A DNA stretch of 53,575 bases from the NCBI GenBank assembly GCA_035532535.1, contig DATKQT010000009.1:1-53575 (forward strand), in the 5' to 3' direction. Made by a program: the position numbers and the translations under genes. Below the pieces are notes generated by a model. The model was not told where the DNA came from and ran no database searches. It was given only the letters and a program-made list of their open reading frames with translations. Positions within the stretch are counted from its first letter, which is position 1. The number at the start of each line of letters is the position of its first letter. This document shows, one piece after another, positions 14,829 to 22,734 of the stretch. This DNA is from Palsa-739 sp035532535 (GTDB lineage Bacteria; Actinomycetota; Thermoleophilia; Gaiellales; Gaiellaceae).

Positions 14829-17749
14829 GCTCTGTCCACCCGGCACATCGGCCAGAGGTCGCACCACGGCGGACAGTCGCCGCCGCGCGGGTCGTGCTCG
14901 ACGTCGCCGGTGCGGATCCGGCCTGCGAGCCGTCGCGCCGTCTCCTGCGCGTTCCCCACGGCGGTCCAGAACGCGTCCTCGTCGAGATAGTCGGTGCGGA
15001 CGTAGCCCGGCAGCGTCTCGCCGTCGTCCTTGCGGAGCAGTCCGCGCGCACGCCGCTCGCCCGCGAGCGGGCGGTAGACGCCGCCGAGCGGCTCGATCCC
15101 GACGAGGTCGCGCAGCACGAGCATGTACAGCGGGATCTGGAGCCGCAGCTCCTTCTCGATCTCGACGGCCGAGTGCGCGTGCTTGCCCGACTTGTAGTCC
15201 TGCACGATCCCGCGCGCGCTGAACGGGTCGATGTCGATGCGGTCGATCTTCCCGGAGAGCGTGATCCCGTCGCCGAGGTCGAGACCGCGCTGCAGCTCCT
15301 GCGGGGCCCGCTCGCTGCCGAAGGCGACCTCGAACCGGCGCGGGACGAGCTGCAGCTCGCTGGCGCACTCCTCGTGCACCAGCGCTTCGAGGTCACGCCA
15401 CAGCGTCTGGTCGAGCTCACGCGCCTGCATCTCCGTCATCTCCATGCGCACGCCGCCGAGGGCCTCGTCGAGGGAGGCGCGCATCAGTCGCACGGCGCCT
15501 TCCTCGACGCGCTCGTCGAGCTTCTCGACGCCGAGCTCCTTGGGGAGCCGCGTGAAGAACTTGAACAGCGCGCTGTGCGCGACCGAACCGCGCAGCTTCG
15601 GGTCGACCTCGGCGTCGATCGACTTCGGATCGATGACCCGGTCGATGAACCACGCGGACGAGCAGTCCGCAAACCGCTCGAGCTCCGTCACGTTGAACGT
15701 GCCCCGCGAGCCGAGCTGCTCGAGCACGCTCGGATCGACGAGCCGCGTCGGCCGCCGATTGGCGCGGACGGCGCGGTCGAGCTTGCGGTCCCAGCCGTTC
15801 ACCCGGGCGAGCGAGGCTGCCTGGTCGCCGTCGCGCGCGGCGAGCTCAGCGAGTGCACGCAGACGCTCGCGCTCGGTCGGCGCGTCCTCGAGCGTCCACG
15901 TCAAAGCGGAGAGCGGCCGCCTCCGCGTCCAGCGGCGCACGTCTTCCGGGTCGAAGAGCGTCTGCACCTCCTCCCAGAACGGGCTCGCCTCGCGCGGCGC
16001 GCCGTCGTCGGTCGCCGCCTCGCGCACGAGGTACAGACGCTCGGACGCGCGCGTACAGGCGGTGTAGAAGAGATACCGGTCGCGGCTCACCGAGTCGGGC
16101 CGCTCGAGCCGCGCGCCACGTTCGTCCAGCGCGCGCCGAACATCGTCGTCGAGGAACGGAGACGCAGCGCCTCGGCGGGGCAGGCTCCCCTCCTCCAGGC
16201 CGAGCACGAACGCGACGTCGAAGCGACGCGTGCGCGCCCGCATGAGATCGACGACGGCGACGCGGCCGGGCTCGTCTCCACGCATCGGGCGCAGCGTCTG
16301 GCGGTCGAGCGCGGCGACGAGATCGTCCCGCGACAGAGGGCCGGCGAGAGACTGCCACCGTTCGAGCTCGGCGAGCAGCCTCGTGACCGCCTCGTACGCG
16401 CGCAGGTCGAGCCGCGACGACTCTCCGACGGGCGGCCCTTCGACGCCGTACGCGTGGCGCAGCATGCGGGCGGAAAGCGACTGCGCCGCCGCGACCGGGT
16501 CGTCCGCTGCGCGAAGCTCGTCCAGCGCCGGCAGCGGCGACCCGCGGAGCTTCTCCGCCTCTTCGACAACGCGCTCAGGCGTCTGGACACCCCGCCCGCG
16601 CAGGCGGCCCTCGACGAAGTCGACCGCATGGCGCGGCACCCCCGAGAACGGCGAGCGCAGGTGCGCGAAGAGGTCGCCGCGCGTGCCTCCGAGCCAGGCG
16701 AAGCGCAGAAGCGACGCGACTGCGTGCCCGAACGGCGTCTGCGTGAGCCGGACCTCGCCGTCGACGGCATACGGGACACCGAGCGTGCCGAGCGCGGTCT
16801 CGAGCGGCGCCCGCCAGCGCTCGATGCTCGGGCACACGAGGCCGATGCGCTCGGCAGGCGTGCCTCCGCGTAGCAGGCCGAGGAGCTCCTCGCCGACGAG
16901 CTCGAGTGCGCCGCGCGCACCTGCGCCCTCGAAAAAACGGACGGCGCCGTCGATCGGCACGGGCGCGGGCGGTGCGTCGTCGAAGAGCCCGCGCTCTAGG
17001 TGCGCGAGCGCCGGCTGCGCCGTGTCGCCCCAGCGCGGCGGCAGCTCCTCGATGCGCGCGCCGGCGAGCCGTGCGAGATCTTCGGCCGTCCGGCGCAACG
17101 ACGCGAACGCGGGACGCCCGGGCTCGTACGGCAGCGATACGGTCACCTCGGCGCGGCCGGCGAGCGCTTCGAGTAGCGCCCACTCCGCCCCGGTGAGATC
17201 CTCGAAGCCGTACGCGAACACCGGCTCGCCGTGCCACGCATCGAGCTCCGACTGAAGACGCTCTGCCGCGCTGCGGCGCAAAAGATCGCGATCCCAACGG
17301 CCAAGCCGGTCGAGCTCGGCGCGGTATGCGGCGTAGAGAGACGAGAGATCGCCATCCAACTGCTCGGGATCGAGCAAGCCGGACTCGAGCTCGCTCAATG
17401 CCTGCTGCAGGGAATCGGCGAAGCCGCCGAACCGCGCGGACGCAGCAAGGCGGTCGAGCTCAGCGGTGGAGAGCACGCGGCGCACGAGGAGCGCGCGCTG
17501 CGCTTGCGACACGAGCGGCCGCGCGTCGTCGCCGGCGTAGGCGATGCGCTCGAAGACGTCGTCGAACGTTCCGATCGAGCCCGCGAGCAGCGCCGGCCGG
17601 CGGGCGAGCAGCTCGCGCTGAACGCGCTCGACATCCGATCGGTTCGGCACGATGAGCACGGGCTCCCGCTCGAGAGCGGCGAGATACCGGTCGAGCAGCG
17701 ACTCGACCTTGCCCGCGTTCGCAGGCCCAGCGATCAGGCTGAGCGGCAC
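14825..17749 (-). CDS. AddB/AdnA-like helicase-nuclease subunit
   Basis: The 974-residue partner has a degenerate helicase half and an apparently complete nuclease half. The P-loop region GPANAGKV (8-15) ends in valine instead of Thr/Ser, so ATP hydrolysis is doubtful. Other helicase-like motifs remain (VVDLMRARTRRFDVAFVLGL, FYTACTRASERLYLV). The nuclease has LSGKIDRIDID and VQDYKSGK. Cysteine C-S-S-A-W-F near residue 700, together with C959, C963 and C969 at the end, fits the four-cysteine Fe-S motif of AddB. GTG 17749 has a TACGAT box 6 bases upstream, making this the first gene of the repair operon. Confidence 0.87.
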   Translation of the reverse strand: MPLSLIAGPANAGKVESLLDRYLAALEREPVLIVPNRSDVERVQRELLARRPALLAGSIGTFDDVFERIAYAGDDARPLVSQAQRALLVRRVLSTAELDRLAASARFGGFADSLQQALSELESGLLDPEQLDGDLSSLYAAYRAELDRLGRWDRDLLRRSAAERLQSELDAWHGEPVFAYGFEDLTGAEWALLEALAGRAEVTVSLPYEPGRPAFASLRRTAEDLARLAGARIEELPPRWGDTAQPALAHLERGLFDDAPPAPVPIDGAVRFFEGAGARGALELVGEELLGLLRGGTPAERIGLVCPSIERWRAPLETALGTLGVPYAVDGEVRLTQTPFGHAVASLLRFAWLGGTRGDLFAHLRSPFSGVPRHAVDFVEGRLRGRGVQTPERVVEEAEKLRGSPLPALDELRAADDPVAAAQSLSARMLRHAYGVEGPPVGESSRLDLRAYEAVTRLLAELERWQSLAGPLSRDDLVAALDRQTLRPMRGDEPGRVAVVDLMRARTRRFDVAFVLGLEEGSLPRRGAASPFLDDDVRRALDERGARLERPDSVSRDRYLFYTACTRASERLYLVREAATDDGAPREASPFWEEVQTLFDPEDVRRWTRRRPLSALTWTLEDAPTERERLRALAELAARDGDQAASLARVNGWDRKLDRAVRANRRPTRLVDPSVLEQLGSRGTFNVTELERFADCSSAWFIDRVIDPKSIDAEVDPKLRGSVAHSALFKFFTRLPKELGVEKLDERVEEGAVRLMRASLDEALGGVRMEMTEMQARELDQTLWRDLEALVHEECASELQLVPRRFEVAFGSERAPQELQRGLDLGDGITLSGKIDRIDIDPFSARGIVQDYKSGKHAHSAVEIEKELRLQIPLYMLVLRDLVGIEPLGGVYRPLAGERRARGLLRKDDGETLPGYVRTDYLDEDAFWTAVGNAQETARRLAGRIRTGDVEHDPRGGDCPPWCDLWPMCRVDRA

Positions 17750-17755
17750 CGCCCC

Positions 17756-17761
17756 ATCGTA
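17756..17761 (-). promoter_or_regulatory. TANNNT -10 box for the helicase-nuclease operon
   Basis: TACGAT on the minus strand lies 6 bases before GTG 17749. Confidence 0.5.
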
Positions 17762-17785
17762 GAGGCGGTCTCTGACAGTCCTGAG

Positions 17786-17986
17786 CTACGCGGCGGCTGC
17801 GGACTTCGGCTTGCGCCCGCGGCGCGCGACGGCGCGGCCGGGCATCGAGCCGGCGCAGTCGTCGCAGAGGTCGGCCTGCTTCGAGCCGCGACGCGCGTCG
17901 GTGTACGTCACGCGGAGCATCGCGCCTTTCCCCTCCTCGACTTCCTTGCTGCAGTTGTCGCAAACGAGAACGGTTTTCCGTGCCAT
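17786..17986 (-). CDS. Small zinc-ribbon protein with basic AT-hook-like tail
   Basis: The 66-residue protein has two cysteine pairs, CDNC (about 9-12) and CDDC (about 43-46), that would hold a zinc ion. A lysine/arginine-rich tail with RRGRKPK, close to an AT-hook core, and a run of alanines follow. I do not recognise a named family. The basic tail and its position between topoisomerase IB and the AddAB-like genes suggest a DNA-binding role. Start ATG 17986 has TAGAAT 7 bases upstream, overlapping the end of the topoisomerase gene. Confidence 0.75.
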   Translation of the reverse strand: MARKTVLVCDNCSKEVEEGKGAMLRVTYTDARRGSKQADLCDDCAGSMPGRAVARRGRKPKSAAAA

Positions 17987-17993
17987 GGGCCTA

Positions 17994-17999
17994 ATTCTA
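17994..17999 (-). promoter_or_regulatory. TANNNT -10 box for the zinc-ribbon gene
   Basis: TAGAAT on the minus strand lies 7 bases before ATG 17986 and overlaps the stop codon of the topoisomerase gene. Confidence 0.5.
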
Positions 18000-18959
18000 G
18001 TCGAAATGCAGGAGCCGGATGAGAGCCACCTCTTCCAGCTCCAATCCGGTCTGGCGGGCCGCCGCGGCCCGTAAATGGCGGGGTCGGAAATCCTCCAGAG
18101 TTCTGCCTGCGAGATACGCGTCCACGACGGCCGGGGCCACATAGGACTGGCGGCAGACCGCCGGCGTATTTCCGAGCCGGTCGGCGACCTGGCGCATGAC
18201 GGCGTTCACGGCGGCTTTCCCGTCCAGCCCACGCTCGGCAAATGCGATCGCGGCCACGAGCGTGCCGCCCCAGGTGCGGAAGTCCTTCGCCGTGAACTCC
18301 GGCCCGAGATGCGTCTTCACGTACTCGTTGACCATGCGGCTGGTGAGGTCGTACAGCTCGCCCTCGCGCTCGTAGCGGAAGAGGCGCGCGCGGCCCGGCA
18401 CAGCGAGCAGCTCGCGGATCGCGGCGGCGAGCTCGTCGTCGACGAGTGACGTGCGTACTTCCGACCGCCCTTTGCCGACGAAGGCGAGGCGAACACGGTG
18501 CCCGCTCACGGACACGTGCCGCTTGCGCAGCGTCGTGATGCCATAGGTGCCCGACGTGCGCGTGTGCCGGTCGCTCCCTACGCGGAACCAGCCGAGGTCG
18601 ATGAGGCGGAGCGCGATGGCACAGACGCGATCGCGATCGAGCTCGTCGTCGTTGTCGAGATGCTGCGCCATCGCGGTGCGCAGGAGCGGGAGGCGCTCAC
18701 CGAAGCGGATCAGCCGCTCGAACTTCGCGCGGTCCTGTTCGGCGCGGTACTCGGGGTGGTAGATGTACTGCTTCCGCCCCGCCTTGTCGAAGCCGGTCGC
18801 CTGCAACTTCGACCGCGGCCTCGACGCGATCCAGACGTCCTTCCACGCCGGCGGAATCGCGAGCCGTTCGAAGCGCTCGATCGCCCCCGGTTCGCGGATA
18901 TCGCGGCCGCGGGAATCCAGGTAGCGAAACGACCCTTTGCGTCCGGTTCTCGTCGGCAT
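17997..18959 (-). CDS. DNA topoisomerase IB
   Basis: The 320-residue bacterial type IB topoisomerase (poxvirus-like) relaxes supercoils through a 3'-phosphotyrosine intermediate. The predicted catalytic set is R126 (WFRVGSD), K163 (FVGKG), R228 (FRTWGG) and nucleophile Y273 (QSYVAPAVVDAY). The N-terminal DNA-clamp domain has PPAWKDVWIA. Length is typical of the bacterial class. Its promoter region is shared with the divergent dehydrogenase gene, 33 bases away. No TANNNT box at the usual distance is seen for it. Confidence 0.93.
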   Translation of the reverse strand: MPTRTGRKGSFRYLDSRGRDIREPGAIERFERLAIPPAWKDVWIASRPRSKLQATGFDKAGRKQYIYHPEYRAEQDRAKFERLIRFGERLPLLRTAMAQHLDNDDELDRDRVCAIALRLIDLGWFRVGSDRHTRTSGTYGITTLRKRHVSVSGHRVRLAFVGKGRSEVRTSLVDDELAAAIRELLAVPGRARLFRYEREGELYDLTSRMVNEYVKTHLGPEFTAKDFRTWGGTLVAAIAFAERGLDGKAAVNAVMRQVADRLGNTPAVCRQSYVAPAVVDAYLAGRTLEDFRPRHLRAAAARQTGLELEEVALIRLLHFD

Positions 18960-18978
18960 CTCAGCTGTGCAACGGCAT

Positions 18979-18984
18979 TACACT
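18979..18984 (+). promoter_or_regulatory. TANNNT -10 box within a shared 16-mer
   Basis: TACACT is 8 bases before ATG 18993. The surrounding 16-mer CATTACACTGGCCGCC occurs again before ffh at the same distance from the start codon. Confidence 0.55.
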
Positions 18985-18992
18985 GGCCGCCG

Positions 18993-20066
18993 ATGCGCGA
19001 CGACAGCGTCATCGTCGTCCTGGAGGGCGACCAGACCGGGCAGGAGCTGCTGGAGGAGTCACTGCGCGTGCTCGCCGCCGACGTCATCGGTGTCGAGCTC
19101 GAGTTCCCGCGATTCGACCTCTCGCTCGAGAGCCGCCGCACGACGCGGAATGCGGTCGTCTTCGAAGCGGCAGCGGCCGTCCGTGAGCACGGACTGGGGC
19201 TGAAAGCGGCGACCGTCACTCCGGAACAGCGCGACGACGTCGGCTCGCCAAACCGCATCCTGCGCGAAGAGATCGGCGGCAAGGTCATCGTCCGCACCGG
19301 TCGCCGGATTCCGGGCGTCGTTCCGGTCGCAGGCGTCTACGCGCCGATCTCGATCGTCCGCATGGCGGTCGGCGACGCCTACGGCGCCGAGGAATGGCGC
19401 GAGGGCGAAGGCGACGACGAAGTCGCGTTCCGCAAGGAGCGCATCGAGCGGCGCATCTGCCACGCCGTCGCCGAGTTCGCGTTCCGCCAGGCGGACCGAA
19501 CCGGAGCCAAGGTGTTCGGAGGCCCGAAGTACACGGTCAGCCCGACATACGAGGGGATGCTCAAGGAGGAGATGGACTTCGCCGCCGAGCGTCACCCCGA
19601 AGTCCCATACGAACCGCAGCTGATCGACGCGACATTCGCGCTGCTGCTCTCGACGACGGGCGAGCCGCTCGTCATTCCCGCGCTCAACCGCGACGGCGAC
19701 ATCCTCTCCGACCTCGTCCTGCCGCTCTTCGGCTCGATCGCTGGATCGGAATCGCTGCTCGTCGCCTTCGAGGACGATTTCGAGCCTGCGGCGATCATGG
19801 CGGAAGCGGCGCACGGCACCGCGCCATCACTTCAGGGGAAGAACGTCGCCAATCCGATGGCGATGATCCTCGCCGGCGCTGCGCTGCTCTCACACGGGAG
19901 CGACGCGAGTCACCGCGCCGGCCGGGCCGTGCGCGAGGCGTGCCTCGAGGCGGTCGCATCCGGCGCGCGCACGCCCGATCTCGGCGGCGAGCTCGGCACG
20001 AGCGAGTTCACCGACGAGGTGATCGCCCGCGTCAGGCAGAAGCTTGAGGTCTGGGCCGCGATCTAG
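18993..20066 (+). CDS. Isocitrate/isopropylmalate-family dehydrogenase
   Basis: The 357-residue protein belongs to the beta-decarboxylating dehydrogenase fold. The metal/substrate motif NRDGDILSD (232-240), the NAD-site block EAAHGTAP (271-278) and GKNVANP (282-288) are clear. HGTAP with threonine leans towards isocitrate dehydrogenase, while isopropylmalate enzymes usually have HGSAP. The usual substrate-lysine block is rewritten as GGPKYTVSPTYEGML (177-191), and a charged insertion lies at about 133-147, so the true substrate is open. It stands alone, transcribed divergently from topoisomerase IB. Confidence 0.82.
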   Translation: MRDDSVIVVLEGDQTGQELLEESLRVLAADVIGVELEFPRFDLSLESRRTTRNAVVFEAAAAVREHGLGLKAATVTPEQRDDVGSPNRILREEIGGKVIVRTGRRIPGVVPVAGVYAPISIVRMAVGDAYGAEEWREGEGDDEVAFRKERIERRICHAVAEFAFRQADRTGAKVFGGPKYTVSPTYEGMLKEEMDFAAERHPEVPYEPQLIDATFALLLSTTGEPLVIPALNRDGDILSDLVLPLFGSIAGSESLLVAFEDDFEPAAIMAEAAHGTAPSLQGKNVANPMAMILAGAALLSHGSDASHRAGRAVREACLEAVASGARTPDLGGELGTSEFTDEVIARVRQKLEVWAAI

Positions 20067-20074
20067 GTACATCA

Positions 20075-20632
20075 CTACACCGCGAGCGGAAGCGCCTCGG
20101 TCTGCCAGACCGAGAAGAACGACTCGACGATCTGCGGATCGAACTGCGTGCCGGCGCCGCGCGCGAGCTCGGCGAACGCGTCCCCCGGCATGCGGGCGGC
20201 GCGATACGGGCGGAGAGAGGTCATCGCGTCGAAGGCATCCGCGACCGCGAGGAGCCTTGCCTCGACAGGGATGGCCGTCCCGCGCAGGCCGCACGGATAG
20301 CCGTAGCCGTCCCAGTGCTCGTGGTGGAGCAGCACGTACGGAAGGATGTGGCGCGCGTTTCGCAACGGCAGCACGAGCGACGCACCCGCGCGCGGATGCG
20401 CACGCATCTCGTCCCGCTCCTCGTCCGTCAGCGGGCCCGGCTTGACCAGGACCTCGGCGCGTACGACGAGCTTGCCGACGTCGTGGATCGGTGCCGCATG
20501 GCGCAGGACGGCAATGCGCTCCGGCGTCCAGCCGAGATGCCGTGCGACGGGCTCGGCCAGCGCAGCGACCCGCGCTCCGTGGCCCTCGGTCTGGTCGCGC
20601 TCTTCGAGCCAACGGACGATCGCGGCGAGCAT
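20075..20632 (-). CDS. HD-GYP domain phosphodiesterase-like protein
   Basis: The 185-residue protein consists of a stand-alone HD-GYP domain. H50-D51 of the HDVGK box and the HHEHWDGYGYP signature (103-113) are intact, so metal-dependent hydrolysis of cyclic di-GMP or a related dinucleotide is possible. No sensor or receiver domain is attached, which is unusual since most HD-GYP domains are regulated by one. Convergent with the dehydrogenase gene, ending 9 bases from it. It follows dedA by 36 bases. Confidence 0.88.
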   Translation of the reverse strand: MLAAIVRWLEERDQTEGHGARVAALAEPVARHLGWTPERIAVLRHAAPIHDVGKLVVRAEVLVKPGPLTDEERDEMRAHPRAGASLVLPLRNARHILPYVLLHHEHWDGYGYPCGLRGTAIPVEARLLAVADAFDAMTSLRPYRAARMPGDAFAELARGAGTQFDPQIVESFFSVWQTEALPLAV

Positions 20633-20668
20633 GCCCGACGTGTGTTCCGCGGGCGTCCGCGGTTTCCT

Positions 20669-21259
20669 CTAGAGGCGTCGCTCGAACCAGCGCTTGCCGT
20701 AGTGGGTGGCCACCCAGCCGGCAATGAGGACAGCGGCGATCACGCCGAAGGCGTAGATCCCGTACCGCTGGATCCCATCGGCGGCCGACTGACCGCCGTA
20801 GTACGCGACGAGGCCGACGAGCGCCGCCCAGGCGATGCCGCCGGCCGCGTTCCAGAAGAGGAACCGCGCCCAGTGCATCCGCCCGAGACCCGCGATCCAG
20901 GCGGCCGTGTAGCGAAGGACGGTGATGAAGCGCCCGAAGAACACGGTCTTGCCGCCGTGCCTGGCCATCAGCTCCTCGGCTCGAGGCAAGACTCGCTCCG
21001 AGTACTTCCGCAGCCAGCCCCAGCGGTTGAAGAGCGCGCGGCCGCCCAGGCGGCCGATCAGCCAGTAGCCGAGGTTGTCGCCCACGATCGCGGCTGCCGC
21101 AGCAACCGCGACCACTTCCGCGATGGTGTAGTGGCCCTGCGAGGCGAGGACGCCGAACAGGATCAGCGCGGTCTCGCCGGGCAGCGGGACGCCGAACGAC
21201 TCGATCATCACGACCACAAAAAGCAGCGGGAGGCCGTGGTTCGTGATGAAGTGCGTCAC
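20669..21259 (-). CDS. DedA/VTT-family membrane protein
   Basis: The 196-residue membrane protein of the DedA family has the signature ESFGVPLPGE (20-29), the re-entrant region GDNLGYWLIGRLGGR and FFGRFITVLRYTAAWIAGLGRM. DedA proteins act as lipid-carrier (undecaprenyl phosphate or phospholipid) flippases or transporters and need the conserved acidic and arginine residues seen here. GTG 21259 has TAGACT 6 bases upstream. It is divergent from pntAA. Confidence 0.9.
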   Translation of the reverse strand: MTHFITNHGLPLLFVVVMIESFGVPLPGETALILFGVLASQGHYTIAEVVAVAAAAAIVGDNLGYWLIGRLGGRALFNRWGWLRKYSERVLPRAEELMARHGGKTVFFGRFITVLRYTAAWIAGLGRMHWARFLFWNAAGGIAWAALVGLVAYYGGQSAADGIQRYGIYAFGVIAAVLIAGWVATHYGKRWFERRL

Positions 21260-21265
21260 CGGCTC

Positions 21266-21271
21266 AGTCTA
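21266..21271 (-). promoter_or_regulatory. TANNNT -10 box for dedA
   Basis: TAGACT on the minus strand lies 6 bases before GTG 21259. Confidence 0.5.
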
Positions 21272-21320
21272 CGGAGGGCGGATCGGGGAACACACGCACG
21301 CTCACGGCCGCCGACCTGAA

Positions 21321-21326
21321 TAGAGT
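21321..21326 (+). promoter_or_regulatory. TANNNT -10 box for the pnt operon
   Basis: TAGAGT lies 8 bases before ATG 21335, with no Shine-Dalgarno sequence between. Confidence 0.5.
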
Positions 21327-21334
21327 TGGCACCA

Positions 21335-22423
21335 ATGCGGGTCGGAGTAGCGCGTGAGACGGCGCCGGGAGAGCGCAGGGTCGCCCTTGTGCCCGAGACG
21401 GCGGGAAAGCTCGCGGCCGCGGGCTTCGACGTCGTCGTCGAGGCGGGAGCCGGCGACGCCGCGTCGTTCCCGGATGCGGCGTACACGGATGCCGGCGTGC
21501 CGCTCGGCGACGCGTGGAGCGCGGACATCCTCGCCAAGGTACGCAAGCCGGACGAGCAGGAGACGGCCCGTCTGCACGACGGCCAGCTGCTGATCGGCTT
21601 CCTCGACCCGCTTGGCGACCCGGCGGCCGTGGAGCGGATCGCCGCGCGCGGCGTGACCGCGTTCGCGATGGAGTCGATCCCGCGCACCACTCGCGCCCAA
21701 TCGATGGACGCGCTGTCGTCGCAGGCGACGGTCGGCGGCTACAAGGCGGCGCTCCTCGCCGCCGAGCATCTCCCCCGCTTCTTCCCGATGCTGATGACCG
21801 CCGCGGGAACGGTCCCGCCGGCGAAGGTTCTCGTCATCGGAGCAGGCGTCGCAGGACTGCAGGCGATCGCGACCGCGCGGCGCCTCGGGGCGGTCGTCAC
21901 CGGCTTCGACGTGCGCCCCGTTGTCCGCGAGCAGATCGAGAGCCTCGGCGCGAACTGGCTCGACCTCGGCGTCACCGGCGCGGAAGCCGAGGGCGGTTAC
22001 GCACGCGAGTTGACGCCCGAGGAGATGCAGGCGCAGCAGGCGGCGCTCGAGGCGCGGATCTCGGAGTTCGACGCTGTCATCACCACCGCCGCCGTCCCGG
22101 GGCGCGCCGCGCCGAAGATCATCCCGGCTTCTGCGGTGCAGGCGATGCGGCCCGGCTCGGTCATCGTCGACCTCGCCGCCGACACGGGCGGCAACTGCGA
22201 GCTCACGGTGCCGGGCGAGATCGCCGTGCGCGAGAACGTCACGCTCGTCGGCCTCACGAACCTGCCGTCGACGATGCCGTACCACGCGTCGATGCTCTAC
22301 TCGCGCAACGTGCAGGCGCTGCTGCTGCACCTGGCGCCCGAGGGGCAGCTGAACCTGGATTGGTCGGACGAGATCACCGCCGGCGCGTGCGTCGCCGGCA
22401 AGAAGGAGGCAGCGCCCGCATGA
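21335..22423 (+). CDS. pntAA: NAD(P) transhydrogenase alpha-1 subunit (domain I)
   Basis: The 362-residue protein is the soluble NAD(H)-binding domain I. The Rossmann loop VIGAGVAGLQA carries GAGVAG at 169-174. The alanine dehydrogenase/PNT N-terminal signature GVARETAPGERRVALVP opens the protein. It passes hydride to the NADP-binding subunit of the membrane complex, coupled to proton flow, to keep NADPH supplied. The split into three genes (pntAA, pntAB, pntB) is the form also found in Rhodospirillum. It overlaps pntAB by ATGA. Confidence 0.93.
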   Translation: MRVGVARETAPGERRVALVPETAGKLAAAGFDVVVEAGAGDAASFPDAAYTDAGVPLGDAWSADILAKVRKPDEQETARLHDGQLLIGFLDPLGDPAAVERIAARGVTAFAMESIPRTTRAQSMDALSSQATVGGYKAALLAAEHLPRFFPMLMTAAGTVPPAKVLVIGAGVAGLQAIATARRLGAVVTGFDVRPVVREQIESLGANWLDLGVTGAEAEGGYARELTPEEMQAQQAALEARISEFDAVITTAAVPGRAAPKIIPASAVQAMRPGSVIVDLAADTGGNCELTVPGEIAVRENVTLVGLTNLPSTMPYHASMLYSRNVQALLLHLAPEGQLNLDWSDEITAGACVAGKKEAAPA

Positions 22424-22734
22424 GCCACACCATGCTCTTGGTCTTCGAGGTGACGATCCTCGTGCTCGCCATCTTCCTCGGCTTCGAGGTGATCTCGAAG
22501 GTGCCGGCGCTGCTGCACACGCCACTCATGTCGGGCACGAACGCGATCCACGGCATCGTCGTCGTCGGCGCGATGCTCGTGCTCGGGCTCAACCACAAAG
22601 GGCCGTTCATGTGGATCGTCGGCTTCCTGGCGGTCGTCCTCGGCTCCGCCAACGTCGTCGGCGGCTTCGTCGTCACCGACCGGATGCTCGAGATGTTCAA
22701 GAAGCGTGAGCCGCCGAAGCCGAAGGACGAGTAG
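22420..22734 (+). CDS. pntAB: NAD(P) transhydrogenase alpha-2 subunit (membrane)
   Basis: The 104-residue protein has three to four membrane helices forming the alpha part of domain II. The pattern FEVISKVPALLHTPLMSGTN, HGIVVVGAM and NVVGGFVVTDRMLEMFKKR is typical of the family. It forms the proton channel together with PntB. The start overlaps pntAA by four bases, and its stop overlaps the GTG of pntB (TAGTG), indicating strict translational coupling. Confidence 0.93.
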   Translation: MSHTMLLVFEVTILVLAIFLGFEVISKVPALLHTPLMSGTNAIHGIVVVGAMLVLGLNHKGPFMWIVGFLAVVLGSANVVGGFVVTDRMLEMFKKREPPKPKDE

